From Marinilabiliales bacterium (GTDB taxonomy: Bacteria; Bacteroidota; Bacteroidia; Bacteroidales; SZUA-534), in NCBI GenBank assembly GCA_003512955.1, contig DOTG01000041.1, forward strand, positions 186,001-250,000: a DNA stretch of 64,000 nucleotides, read 5' to 3'. Positions 53,136 to 61,522 of this stretch are shown here, in pieces. The position numbers were made by a program, and so were the translations under genes. The notes beneath the pieces are model-generated. The model was not told the origin of the DNA. It searched no databases and saw nothing but the letters and a program-made list of their open reading frames with translations. Each line of letters begins with the position of its first letter. The first letter of the stretch is position 1.

Positions 53136-54447
53136 GATTATTATTTTTTCGTGTTTCTAGTATTGCTTTGTTTATTAAATAATCCGATAACGAATTGAAA
53201 TATTGGTTTTGAAAGTTCAGGTAATCATCAAATGCTTTCAGATACTCATCGAGGCCAATGATACCTTGTGCATATTTTTGCGATGCCAGTTCAACGCTGT
53301 TCCCTGACACCTGAAAGTTTTCAGAGCCCAGCAGCATAAGTTTTTCCGATGTATTGTAATTTAAAAGGAGGATGCTGTCGTTAATTGAGGCTTTTCGGGT
53401 TTCATCGTGCAGTTTTTGCCGGGCTATTTGGCCTGAAATTTTTGCTGCACTGTATTGAGTTTTGTTTGCAAAACCTGTAAAAACGGGTATTGTAACCGAA
53501 AGCCCCAGGTAACTGTTGGGTTTCCAATCAGCAGAATTTAATGATAGGGTAAAGTCGTTCTGATATTGAAAAGTACCCAGATAATAAGCCACATCAATTT
53601 TAGGGGTAAAACGGGCTAATGCCTTTTTCGATTCAGACCTTGCTATTTCAGATTGCCATTTAAAGATATTGATGTAATCTTCATTGGTGGCAATGGTGTT
53701 ATCCCATTTTTCCTGTTTTGGTTTAGCAAAAATATCTTCAACCAAAAGTAAGGTGTCGGTAGCTGTTAGCCCCAGTAACAGTTTTAAATTATAGTGCCAT
53801 TGACTCTGATACGATTTGTTTTGCTCCAGCTTCTCAAAAACTTTGTTCCTGTTAATTTTAGCCTGGTTAAGAACTAATTTATCAGTTAAACTCTGCTCAA
53901 ACCGCTTTTTTGCCAAAAGGTATAACGAATCGGCCAACTCAAAATCTTTCTGACTTATTTTAACTGCCTGATTTGATGTTAAAACGGCATAATACACCTG
54001 TGCCACCTGCTCTTTAAGAGTTTGCTCGAAATAATCTTTTTGAGCTTCGGTAAGCAAAACATTTAATTTTGCAATTTTAGCCTGAGCTTTCGACTGCCAG
54101 TCGAATAATGTTTTACTTACCGTTATACCACTGTTGTATGAATAATTCTGGCCGAATTTCATGTAAACGGTTTGCCCGGGCATTCCAATAAGTTCCCCGG
54201 GAACTGGTGTTTCAGGAATTTCAATGTTCTTTTGGCCCGAAAAATTTACCCCTGCTTTCGGAAACAGATAGCTGTTGGCCGTTTTTTTATCCTGTTTTGC
54301 CTTTTCAACCTGTAATTGGTACATTATATTTTCGGGGTTGTTCGATAATGAATATTCCCAAACCTCATTTATCGATTTAAAAACTATTTGTGCTTGTATA
54401 ATAGTTAGTTGCATTATAAATGCAAGAATGATCCCAACGGCCTTCAT
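53035..54447 (-). CDS. TolC-family outer-membrane efflux channel
   Basis: 470 residues. Signal peptide (1-19), helical and barrel repeats typical of TolC (e.g. QVYYAVLTSNQAVKISQKDF and SQKYAQGIIGLDEYLKAFDDYLN). The family end is expected soon after YLINKAILETRK; instead the frame runs 101 bases into the adaptor gene, giving a tail that is just out-of-frame adaptor sequence. A run of six A (minus strand) precedes TAATAA, and one more A would give a stop right there, so a one-base deletion or read error is likely. The 4-base overlap with the DUF2147 gene shows coupling. Confidence 0.88.
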   Translation of the reverse strand: MKAVGIILAFIMQLTIIQAQIVFKSINEVWEYSLSNNPENIMYQLQVEKAKQDKKTANSYLFPKAGVNFSGQKNIEIPETPVPGELIGMPGQTVYMKFGQNYSYNSGITVSKTLFDWQSKAQAKIAKLNVLLTEAQKDYFEQTLKEQVAQVYYAVLTSNQAVKISQKDFELADSLYLLAKKRFEQSLTDKLVLNQAKINRNKVFEKLEQNKSYQSQWHYNLKLLLGLTATDTLLLVEDIFAKPKQEKWDNTIATNEDYINIFKWQSEIARSESKKALARFTPKIDVAYYLGTFQYQNDFTLSLNSADWKPNSYLGLSVTIPVFTGFANKTQYSAAKISGQIARQKLHDETRKASINDSILLLNYNTSEKLMLLGSENFQVSGNSVELASQKYAQGIIGLDEYLKAFDDYLNFQNQYFNSLSDYLINKAILETRKNNNHEKEIHSILHPWNNHFNRLQPTGRSATTTQGHC

Positions 54448-54866
54448 GGTTTTGTCCAGATTTTAGTTTCAGAAAAGAACCCTTTCGATACTGTAATTTG
54501 GAGTTGACTGGCGGCATCAATTACAATGGAACATTCGGCGTATTGACCGCGTTTGGGGCCGTAAAGTGTCCCGGTCCATGTATTTTTTGAGTAGCTTATT
54601 CCTGAAAGAATGGTTAGGCCAAGAATCTTCTGATGTCTTTTCTCCAGATCAGGATTATTTTTATCAAGGCGTGGATTGCCATTAACATCGTTTGATTGAG
54701 CCAGCCATACGATTTTACCCAAATAGGTATTTCCGGTTTTTACAATCTCAATTTTGGTTGTTTTATCCTCATTTAACCAGACCCCGGTTATTTTATCAGC
54801 AGGATTCTGTGCCATAATTGCTGAGTTCGCAAAAACAACCAGCATTACAAAAAAAAATTGCTTCAT
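54444..54866 (-). CDS. DUF2147-domain secreted protein
   Basis: 140 residues with a signal peptide (1-19). The DUF2147 pattern is visible: ITGVWLNEDKTTKIEI, YLGKIVWLAQ, NPDLEKRHQKILGLTIL and WTGTLYGPKRGQYAECSI. A lipocalin-like beta barrel of unknown ligand. Its stop overlaps the TolC start by 4 bases, so it is the first gene of the efflux operon downstream of the LytS/LytTR pair. Confidence 0.85.
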   Translation of the reverse strand: MKQFFFVMLVVFANSAIMAQNPADKITGVWLNEDKTTKIEIVKTGNTYLGKIVWLAQSNDVNGNPRLDKNNPDLEKRHQKILGLTILSGISYSKNTWTGTLYGPKRGQYAECSIVIDAASQLQITVSKGFFSETKIWTKP

Positions 54867-54970
54867 AACTCTGTGCTTTTAATTTTATGGCACAAAGATG
54901 AAACAAGTCTAACTTATTATAAATGTAAATGTTATCGAACTGAACAAATATGAGGTTGAATTGAACAGGT

Positions 54971-55735
54971 TTAAGGTTTTTCGATCCAGTTCATAAAATC
55001 GGTTACCTTTAATCGACTCACCACAAGCTGCTGATCTAATTTGAATTGTGTTTTTACAACCACCTTCCGATTAAAGTAGGGTTGAATCTCTTTAACTGCC
55101 AAACGGTTTATCAAGAATTGTCTGCTGATGCGGTAAAACTGGTGAGGATCAATCTCATTTTCAATATCAGCCATCGGTTTAAAGACAGGATATTTTTGAT
55201 TGTCAAAAGTAATGGCATAAACAATTTCGTTTTCAACATAAAACAATGCTATGTTAAGTATCGGAATTGGAATAAAACTTTCTTTTACCCGTATCAGGAT
55301 GGAGTTTTTATAACGGATTTTAGCGGATAAAGTTTTTTTTAACAGACTCATAACCTCATTCTCAGGGTCAGTAAACTGTTTGAAGTTTTCCACCTTTTGA
55401 AAAGCAGCTTCAATGTCTTCTTCTTTAACTGGCTTCAGTAGATACTCTATACCATTGTTTTTAAAAGCTTTTAGCGTGTATTGGTCATAGGCCGTACAAA
55501 ATATAACCGGACATTTAATACTTACTTTCGGGAAAATATCGAAACTCAATCCATCGGCAAGTTGAATATCCATAAAAACCAGTTCAGGATATACTAATGT
55601 TTCAGTAAAAAATTTCACCGTTTGGGTAATGCTTTCAAAAACTGCCAATACCTCCGATTGTGGCCTGATTTTAAGAATAAATTCTTTTAAAATGTTGGCA
55701 GTATGCGGTTCATCCTCAATAATCAGTATTTTCAT
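54971..55735 (-). CDS. LytTR-family response regulator (efflux locus)
   Basis: 254 residues. Receiver domain with IIEDEPHTA, phospho-Asp in LVFMDIQLADGLS and YLLKPVKEED; C-terminal LytTR domain (FYRISRQFLINRLAVKEI). Overlaps the kinase at 55732 by 4 bases. The efflux genes begin 104 bases downstream on the same strand, so this regulator probably controls them. Confidence 0.92.
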   Translation of the reverse strand: MKILIIEDEPHTANILKEFILKIRPQSEVLAVFESITQTVKFFTETLVYPELVFMDIQLADGLSFDIFPKVSIKCPVIFCTAYDQYTLKAFKNNGIEYLLKPVKEEDIEAAFQKVENFKQFTDPENEVMSLLKKTLSAKIRYKNSILIRVKESFIPIPILNIALFYVENEIVYAITFDNQKYPVFKPMADIENEIDPHQFYRISRQFLINRLAVKEIQPYFNRKVVVKTQFKLDQQLVVSRLKVTDFMNWIEKP

Positions 55736-56760
55736 ATTTCAATCAGTTTAATTTTAACACGAAAGGTAGTTTCGTCGGTAAAAACAGCGATACCACCTGC
55801 AACACCCAATAAGGCATACCGTTGCTCAAGATTTTTTAAACCATAACCCGAATGTTCTGAATGGGAGTATTTCGGTTGCAAGTTGTTTTCGATAATAATA
55901 CAATCCGAAGTACTGAATATTTTTATTTTCAGGGGATGGTCATTTGAAACTGTGTTGTGTTTGATACAATTTTCAAGAAGCATTTGTAGGACAAACGTAG
56001 GTAGATTCAAGTTTAGGTGTTTTTCATGGATATCGGTATCGATAGTAAGCATGGTTTTGAACCTAGCAAATAACATATATGAATAGTCGTTTATAAAATC
56101 AAGCTCTTCTTTAACGCTGGTTACCTCTTTCTCGCTCCGTAACAACAAATTACGATAAACTTCGGACAGTTTGACCACAAACATTTCAGAGTCCCCGTTA
56201 TTCGAATGAATCATTGAACGCAACGTTGATAGTGAGTTGAACAAAAAATGAGGGTTTACCTGCTGGCGCAGTATTTCAAACTGAGCCCTGATATTTTCTG
56301 TTTTGAGCATCTGATTTTGCAGGTTGCTTTCCTGTGCCTTCTTATCAGAATTAAGTGCAAATTGAAATATATAGATAAAGAAAATACTTACAAATCCTCT
56401 AAGTGCAATAAAGAAATAGAGGTTCTCCCTGCGGGTAGCCAAGACGTTAAGTTCATTTCTAACATATATACCAATAAGAAAAAATATACTTAAAAGCACC
56501 CCCGTACATACCACCAAAATCAAAATCTTGTTGAGATGATTTATCTTTCGGTTTGATTTTTCTACAAAAGCCAATAAAAAGGAGATGATATACCAACTTG
56601 ACAAGATAAATATGAATGTTGCACTCCAACTCAGAAGTATGCTTATATAATTTGTTTCAGAATAGTATTGATTGTTATTTAGCAGGTTAAAAGCTGAAAG
56701 AAGGGCTGAAAAAATAATTGCTATTTTCCAATTGGTTTTGCTCCTTGTGAGAAATTTCAT
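55732..56760 (-). CDS. LytS-type sensor histidine kinase (efflux locus)
   Basis: 342 residues from the ATG at 56760 (a TTG six codons upstream is in frame but less likely). Four to five N-terminal membrane helices, then a His_kinase domain with QQVNPHFLFNSLSTLRSM and an ATPase domain (GYGLKNLEQRYALLG). The layout equals that of the kinase at 43612 but the sequences differ. Overlaps its regulator gene by 4 bases. Confidence 0.92.
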   Translation of the reverse strand: MKFLTRSKTNWKIAIIFSALLSAFNLLNNNQYYSETNYISILLSWSATFIFILSSWYIISFLLAFVEKSNRKINHLNKILILVVCTGVLLSIFFLIGIYVRNELNVLATRRENLYFFIALRGFVSIFFIYIFQFALNSDKKAQESNLQNQMLKTENIRAQFEILRQQVNPHFLFNSLSTLRSMIHSNNGDSEMFVVKLSEVYRNLLLRSEKEVTSVKEELDFINDYSYMLFARFKTMLTIDTDIHEKHLNLNLPTFVLQMLLENCIKHNTVSNDHPLKIKIFSTSDCIIIENNLQPKYSHSEHSGYGLKNLEQRYALLGVAGGIAVFTDETTFRVKIKLIEI

Positions 56761-57043
56761 CTTTATATGTTTTTTCAATTATTGATTACTAAAATAATAT
56801 TTTGTAAGGTATTCACGAAACTTAAATTTCATGGCTATTTTCAAATGAATTGAACAAAAACGGATGCCAAGTGAACATTTTAAGGGGATATACTAATATC
56901 TATTGCAAACTACATTCGTTATTGGATAAGTATTGGTTATAGTTAGTTGGAGAAGAACAAGGATTGGTGTAGGTATTTTTCGACGATTTTTAAGTTTGCT
57001 CACCGATTTTAAAAATAAAGGCTTAAACATGTAACCTAATGCA
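56761..57043. other. Spacer of unclear content
   Basis: No gene is seen. The region separates the minus-strand efflux locus from plus-strand genes and ends in a fragment of an ATPase gene, so it may be a scar of a lost mobile element. Confidence 0.4.
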
Positions 57044-57262
57044 TTGGTTATCAGGTTGGAGTTAAACACCGATTACCTTACCCACCTGCACAACGAGAAT
57101 CCTAAAACAGCTTTTATCTTCATCTTCCACACCACCGAAGATAGCAATTTCCGTGGGCAACAGGATTTTGCCCATGATGTGGATGTTATTATCAATGTGG
57201 AAAATGGAATTGCTAAGGCCAATGGAAGGTTTGGGATTGGGGAAAAAATGACCGTTTTTTAG
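57044..57262 (+). pseudogene. C-terminal fragment of a RecA/KaiC-like P-loop ATPase
   Basis: About 70 residues, with a stop 9 bases upstream of the frame start and no Walker A part. FIFIFHTTEDSNFRGQQDF and AHDVDVIINVENGIAKANG followed by GRFG match in order the late RecA-core features of RadA/KaiC-like ATPases (the HxTKEG-loop, the VD strand and the KNRFG end). Such ATPases occur on Bacteroidota plasmids and conjugative elements. It looks like a decayed remnant. Confidence 0.6.
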
Positions 57263-57366
57263 GTATTGGTTGTTTGGTCTTTTGCGTTTCTTTTTACGCA
57301 ATTTGCAGCGAAACAAAAATCAAGGACAAGTGTTAACTGTAAGGATAGTATGCTTATTCGTCATTT

Positions 57367-57684
57367 ATGAAATTTTTCTGCCTCTTTTTAATTGTTTTCA
57401 CGATAGCGCTCTCATCGACTCCCTGTTGTGCCGATGAACAGTGTTTCAATGAAACGAAATCGGAACATACTGAGAATAATCACAGCAACCATCACTCTGA
57501 AGAACCATGTAATAATTGTTCCCCATTCTTAACTTGCGGTTCATGTACAGGATTCTCTATATCTTTTGCCCCCATTAATTTAAACCCGAAAATTTTAATT
57601 TTTAAAAAGCAGAATACTCCTTTTATTCAGAATTACTTCGATAATTATTTCAGGGAATTCTGGCAACCTCCCAAAATAAGTTAA
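57367..57684 (+). CDS. Small secreted His/Cys-rich protein, DUF6660-like
   Basis: 105 residues. Signal peptide (1-22), then a metal-ligand-rich stretch (CCADEQCFNETKSE, HTENNHSNHHSEEPC, CNNCSPFLTCGSC) with about nine Cys and six His, and an aromatic end. Small proteins of this kind precede metal-linked TonB receptors in Bacteroidota (DUF6660). Suggests a role in sensing or binding a transition metal such as copper in the periplasm. TonB receptor gene follows 90 bases later. Confidence 0.75.
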   Translation: MKFFCLFLIVFTIALSSTPCCADEQCFNETKSEHTENNHSNHHSEEPCNNCSPFLTCGSCTGFSISFAPINLNPKILIFKKQNTPFIQNYFDNYFREFWQPPKIS

Positions 57685-57774
57685 TGAACAATCCGGTTTC
57701 TGTTACCGGGCCTGTAACATATTGTGCTATTTGATTTTGGCACAATTACTATTCATTAACTTAATAATCTCATA
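57685..57774. promoter_or_regulatory. Spacer with two inverted repeats before the TonB receptor
   Basis: CCGGT / ACCGG (about 57692-57708) and a perfect ATTGTGC (57721-57727) / GCACAAT (57740-57746) stem around TATTTGATTTTG. The second could be an operator or a stem around a weak promoter; no known riboswitch is recognised. Confidence 0.4.
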
Positions 57775-59946
57775 ATGAAAAATATCATTTTGCTATTTAT
57801 AGCATTATCATGCAGTTCCCAAACCTGGGCGCAAAATACATTTAAAGCCATCGTTAAAGATAACGAAACCAAAGAATCGCTGGTTGGGGCAACAGTTATA
57901 GTACAAGGTACAACAATTGGCAGTATTACCGATGCGAATGGATTGGTTCAGGTAAAAAATATCCCCAATGGTAAACAAGTTATTGTTATTCGATTTGTTG
58001 GTTATGAGGAGAAAGCAGACACTTTTGCATTCCCGATTACACAAACCGAACCATTGGAAGTCCTCCTTGAAGCCAGTAAAGAGAAAATGGACGAAGTTTA
58101 TGTTACAGCAACCCGTTCGAGCCGAACCATTGACGATGTCCCAACAAGGATTGAAGCCATTTCGGGCGAGGAACTTGAAGAGAAAGGGAACATGAAGCCC
58201 GGCGATATCCGCATGATGCTGAACGAAAGCACTGGTATTCAAACCCAGCAAACATCGGCAACATCATACAACTCAAGTATCCGCATTCAGGGACTCGACG
58301 GTAAGTACACACAAATTTTAAGAGATGGCTACCCGTTGTATTCCGGATTTTCAGGTGGGTTAGGCCTTTTGCAAATTGTACCGCTCGATTTTAAACAGGT
58401 AGAAGTAATAAAGGGAGCATCGTCAACGCTATACGGTGGTGGGGCAATTGCCGGGTTAGTAAACCTTGTTTCTAAAATGCCTAAAGAAGAACGAGAACTT
58501 AACTTCCTGATAAATGGCACATCGGCATTAGGAATGGATTTGAGTGGGTTTTATTCGCAAAAATTTGAAAAAGTTGGAGCAACAGTTTTTGCATCTTATA
58601 ATACAGGAACGCCTTACGACCCTGCAAATATTGGGCTAACGGCTATTCCAAAGTTTAACCGGGTAACTTTAAACCCGAAGCTTTTTGTTTATTTCGGTCC
58701 CAAAACAACTATGGATGTTGGGCTTAACAGCACAATTGAAGATAGAACCGGAGGCGATATCCGGTATATTGAGGGAAAAGGCGATAGTACGCATTCCTAT
58801 TTTGAAAAAAATAAGACCAACCGGTATAGTACCCAGCTTGGATTAACGCACCTGTTAAACGACAGCTCTGACTTTAAAGTAAAAAACAGTCTGAGTTACT
58901 ACGATAGGGAAATTGAAATACCCGATTTCCGTTTTTCAGGCGTTCAGCTTTCTACATTTACCGAGGCCTCGTATTCAATAAAACTAAAAAAGCACGAATG
59001 GATAATGGGACTGAACCTTTGGACAGAACAATTCACGCAGGACCGATTGGATACTGCCAGGGTAGTTGACTACAACCATACAACCTTCGGTGCATTTGTA
59101 CAAAACACATGGACAGTTTCCGACTTATTGGCTTTGGAAACCGGGGTGCGGGGCGATTATCAAAATGAATACGGTTTCTTTTTTCTCCCAAGAGTATCGG
59201 CATTGTTCAGGTTTAGTTCGAGTCTATCGGCCAGACTTGGTGGTGGTTTGGGATATAAGACCCCTACTGTATTTACCGAAGATGCCGAACGCCTTCAGTT
59301 CAGAAATGTTCTGCCAATTGATGTTTCAAAAACCAAAGCAGAACAATCCGTTGGTGGAAACATCGATGTTAATTACCGTGCTTCCATTAGCGATGATATT
59401 ACTTTCAGCATAAATGCCCTTTTGTTTTATACGCAGATTTCAAAACCGTTAATCCTCACACAATTGGGGAATATGCTTTACGAATTTCAACAGCCCGGAG
59501 GCACTATTGATACCAGGGGAATTGAAACAAACGTTAAACTTACTTACAGCGATTTTAAATTGTTTGTTGGCTATACATTGGCAGATGTAAACCAACGGTA
59601 TAATGGAACCTCAGTTGCTTTTCCGCTGGTTGCCAAACACAGGCTAAACAACGTTTTGATGTACGAACTGGATGAAAAGCTGAAAATAGGGCTCGAAGCT
59701 TATTATTATAGCCCGCAAAAGTTAAATGATGGCAGTACGGGAAAAGAATACTGGATTTGCGGTTTGATGGTAGAAAAGTTATGGGAGCATTTTTCCATTT
59801 TTGTTAATTTCGAAAACCTGCTCGATACCCGACAAACTAAATTTGATAACATTTATACCGGTACTATTACCAATCCGGTTTTCAGAGATATTTATGCACC
59901 TGTGGATGGGTTTGTAGTAAATGGGGGGATTAAGATACGGTTGTAA
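57775..59946 (+). CDS. TonB-dependent outer-membrane receptor with CarboxypepD-like N-domain
   Basis: 723 residues. Signal peptide (1-19), a carboxypeptidase-regulatory-like domain (about 22-100; FVGYEEKADTFAF), a plug domain (about 105-220; EVYVTATRSSRTIDDVP, RIQGLDGKYTQILRDGYPLY, VEVIKGASSTLYGGGAIAG) and a C-terminal 22-strand-type barrel ending in VNGGIKIRL. A TonB-box-like stretch precedes the plug. With the His/Cys-rich gene upstream, it is likely an importer or sensor of a metal or metal chelate. Ends at a strong bidirectional hairpin. Confidence 0.92.
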   Translation: MKNIILLFIALSCSSQTWAQNTFKAIVKDNETKESLVGATVIVQGTTIGSITDANGLVQVKNIPNGKQVIVIRFVGYEEKADTFAFPITQTEPLEVLLEASKEKMDEVYVTATRSSRTIDDVPTRIEAISGEELEEKGNMKPGDIRMMLNESTGIQTQQTSATSYNSSIRIQGLDGKYTQILRDGYPLYSGFSGGLGLLQIVPLDFKQVEVIKGASSTLYGGGAIAGLVNLVSKMPKEERELNFLINGTSALGMDLSGFYSQKFEKVGATVFASYNTGTPYDPANIGLTAIPKFNRVTLNPKLFVYFGPKTTMDVGLNSTIEDRTGGDIRYIEGKGDSTHSYFEKNKTNRYSTQLGLTHLLNDSSDFKVKNSLSYYDREIEIPDFRFSGVQLSTFTEASYSIKLKKHEWIMGLNLWTEQFTQDRLDTARVVDYNHTTFGAFVQNTWTVSDLLALETGVRGDYQNEYGFFFLPRVSALFRFSSSLSARLGGGLGYKTPTVFTEDAERLQFRNVLPIDVSKTKAEQSVGGNIDVNYRASISDDITFSINALLFYTQISKPLILTQLGNMLYEFQQPGGTIDTRGIETNVKLTYSDFKLFVGYTLADVNQRYNGTSVAFPLVAKHRLNNVLMYELDEKLKIGLEAYYYSPQKLNDGSTGKEYWICGLMVEKLWEHFSIFVNFENLLDTRQTKFDNIYTGTITNPVFRDIYAPVDGFVVNGGIKIRL

Positions 59947-59956
59947 ATTATTATGT

Positions 59957-60013
59957 ATAAGTCATGCTAACTGCTAAATTACCCATATTGGGTTAGCTGG
60001 TAGCATGGCTTAT
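59957..60013. terminator. Bidirectional hairpin between convergent genes
   Basis: ATAAGTCATGCTA (59957-59969) pairs with TAGCATGGCTTAT (60001-60013), 12 of 13 bases, with a further inner stem around TTAGC. Lies between the TonB receptor stop and the DsrE gene stop. Confidence 0.8.
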
Positions 60014-60035
60014 TTATTCAAACTATATTTTTTGC

Positions 60036-60359
60036 TTAGAAAGTAACCATTTTATCCGCCCAAACCACCATATTTACACAGTCCACCATAGTTGAGATGG
60101 GGCAAACTTCCATTGAATTTTCCAGGTGACGGGATTTTATGCAAGTACCACAAGCAAGTATTTCGCCACCATCATCAGTATATTTTCTAAGCTGTTCGTC
60201 AACATTATACTTTTCATGGGTCAAACCTTCGCATTCCACGGCTTCACCCATTAAAAACACCTTTGTTTCGTGGCCCTGTTTTTTAGCAGTTACGGCAAAG
60301 CGGAAAGCGTTCCACGCTTTTTCGTATTCTTTAGTTTCGATGATAATTCCGATTTTCAT
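60036..60359 (-). CDS. DsrE/DsrF-like sulfur-relay protein
   Basis: 107 residues, the full DsrE size. GIIIETKEYEKAWNAFRFAV, KVFLMGEAVE and ILACGTCIKSRHLENS with Cys in CGTC, then CPISTMVDCVNM and an aromatic WADK end. DsrE-like proteins carry persulfide on a Cys in sulfur trafficking. Last gene of an operon with a cysteine desulfurase and SQR-like flavoprotein. Confidence 0.85.
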   Translation of the reverse strand: MKIGIIIETKEYEKAWNAFRFAVTAKKQGHETKVFLMGEAVECEGLTHEKYNVDEQLRKYTDDGGEILACGTCIKSRHLENSMEVCPISTMVDCVNMVVWADKMVTF

Positions 60360-60380
60360 GTTTCCTGAGATTAAAATGTT

Positions 60381-61520
60381 TTAAGAAAGTTTCTTCACCG
60401 CCTCTGATATTGCTTTTACAGCATAATCAATCTCTTCAGTAGTTGTATATTTTCCTGTTGAAATACGCACTGTACCGGCTGCTGTTTTAATATTGATATT
60501 CATGGCTTTGAGTACAGATGAAATTTCAATAGAATCGGCATGGCAGGCCGAACCTGTAGAGATGAAAATTTCTTTACTGATGACAGAAGCAAGTGTATGC
60601 GCTTCAACATTATCAAATGCAACGCTGAGTGTATTGGGTAGGCAGTTTTGTAAATTGACATTAACTTTTACTTTGTCGCCAAGATTATTTTTCAACCCAT
60701 TCAATAATCTATCCCGCATCGTTAGCATGTTTAGGCTATTCTTATCGAAATCCCGTTTCGCTATTTCACATGCTTTGCCCAAACCAACAATGTGGCTTAC
60801 ATTCTCTGTCCCCGGTCTGATTCCTTTTTCCTGACTTGCACCGTGAAATAGATTTTCAATTTTAACACCTTGTTTGATATACAAAGCACCTATGCCTTTG
60901 GGTGCATATAGTTTATGTCCGGCAATGGTAAGTAAATCGACACCAAGCTTAGTTACATCGGTATCAATTTTACCTACAGACTGCGAAGCATCGGTATGGA
61001 AAGTAATATTGTTTTTCCTGGCAATAGCGGTAATTTCGCTAATGGGTTGAATAGTTCCAACTTCATTATTGGCGTGCATAATGGTAATTAATGCGGTATC
61101 GGGGCGAATGGCCTTTTCAACATCCACCGGATTTACCCTACCAAAAGAATCTACCGGAAGGTAAGTTATTTCATAACCCAACGTTGTTAGATATTTGCAC
61201 ACTTCGGTTACGGCAGGGTGTTCAACAGCCGAGGTAATGATATGTTTACCCTTATCTCTGTTGGCAAGGACGAACCCGTGAATTGCCAGATTATTTGATT
61301 CTGAGGCGCAACTGGTAAATACAATTTCATCGGGCTTTGCATTAATTAAGCCTGCAACCTGCTTTCTTGCTTTAATAATAGCTTCCTTACTGGTTCTGCC
61401 AATGGCATAAGAACTGGAAGGATTTCCAAAAAGGTTTTGAATATAGGGTAACATTTCATTTGCAACTTCCGGGTCAACGGGGGTTGTTGCATTATAATCG
61501 AGGTATATCGGATTTTTCAT
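60381..61520 (-). CDS. Cysteine desulfurase (IscS/NifS family)
   Basis: 379 residues from the ATG at 61520, where the family start MKNPIYLDYNATTPVDP lies; an upstream frame to 61577 is rejected because it overlaps the previous gene. PLP-binding Lys in TIAGHKLYAPKG, active-site Cys in STGSACHADSIE, ATPVDPEVANEM, and HANNEVGTIQP. Releases sulfur from cysteine as a protein persulfide. Its gene is two bases downstream of the flavoprotein stop and 21 bases before the DsrE gene. Confidence 0.93.
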   Translation of the reverse strand: MKNPIYLDYNATTPVDPEVANEMLPYIQNLFGNPSSSYAIGRTSKEAIIKARKQVAGLINAKPDEIVFTSCASESNNLAIHGFVLANRDKGKHIITSAVEHPAVTEVCKYLTTLGYEITYLPVDSFGRVNPVDVEKAIRPDTALITIMHANNEVGTIQPISEITAIARKNNITFHTDASQSVGKIDTDVTKLGVDLLTIAGHKLYAPKGIGALYIKQGVKIENLFHGASQEKGIRPGTENVSHIVGLGKACEIAKRDFDKNSLNMLTMRDRLLNGLKNNLGDKVKVNVNLQNCLPNTLSVAFDNVEAHTLASVISKEIFISTGSACHADSIEISSVLKAMNINIKTAAGTVRISTGKYTTTEEIDYAVKAISEAVKKLS

Positions 61521-61522
61521 TT

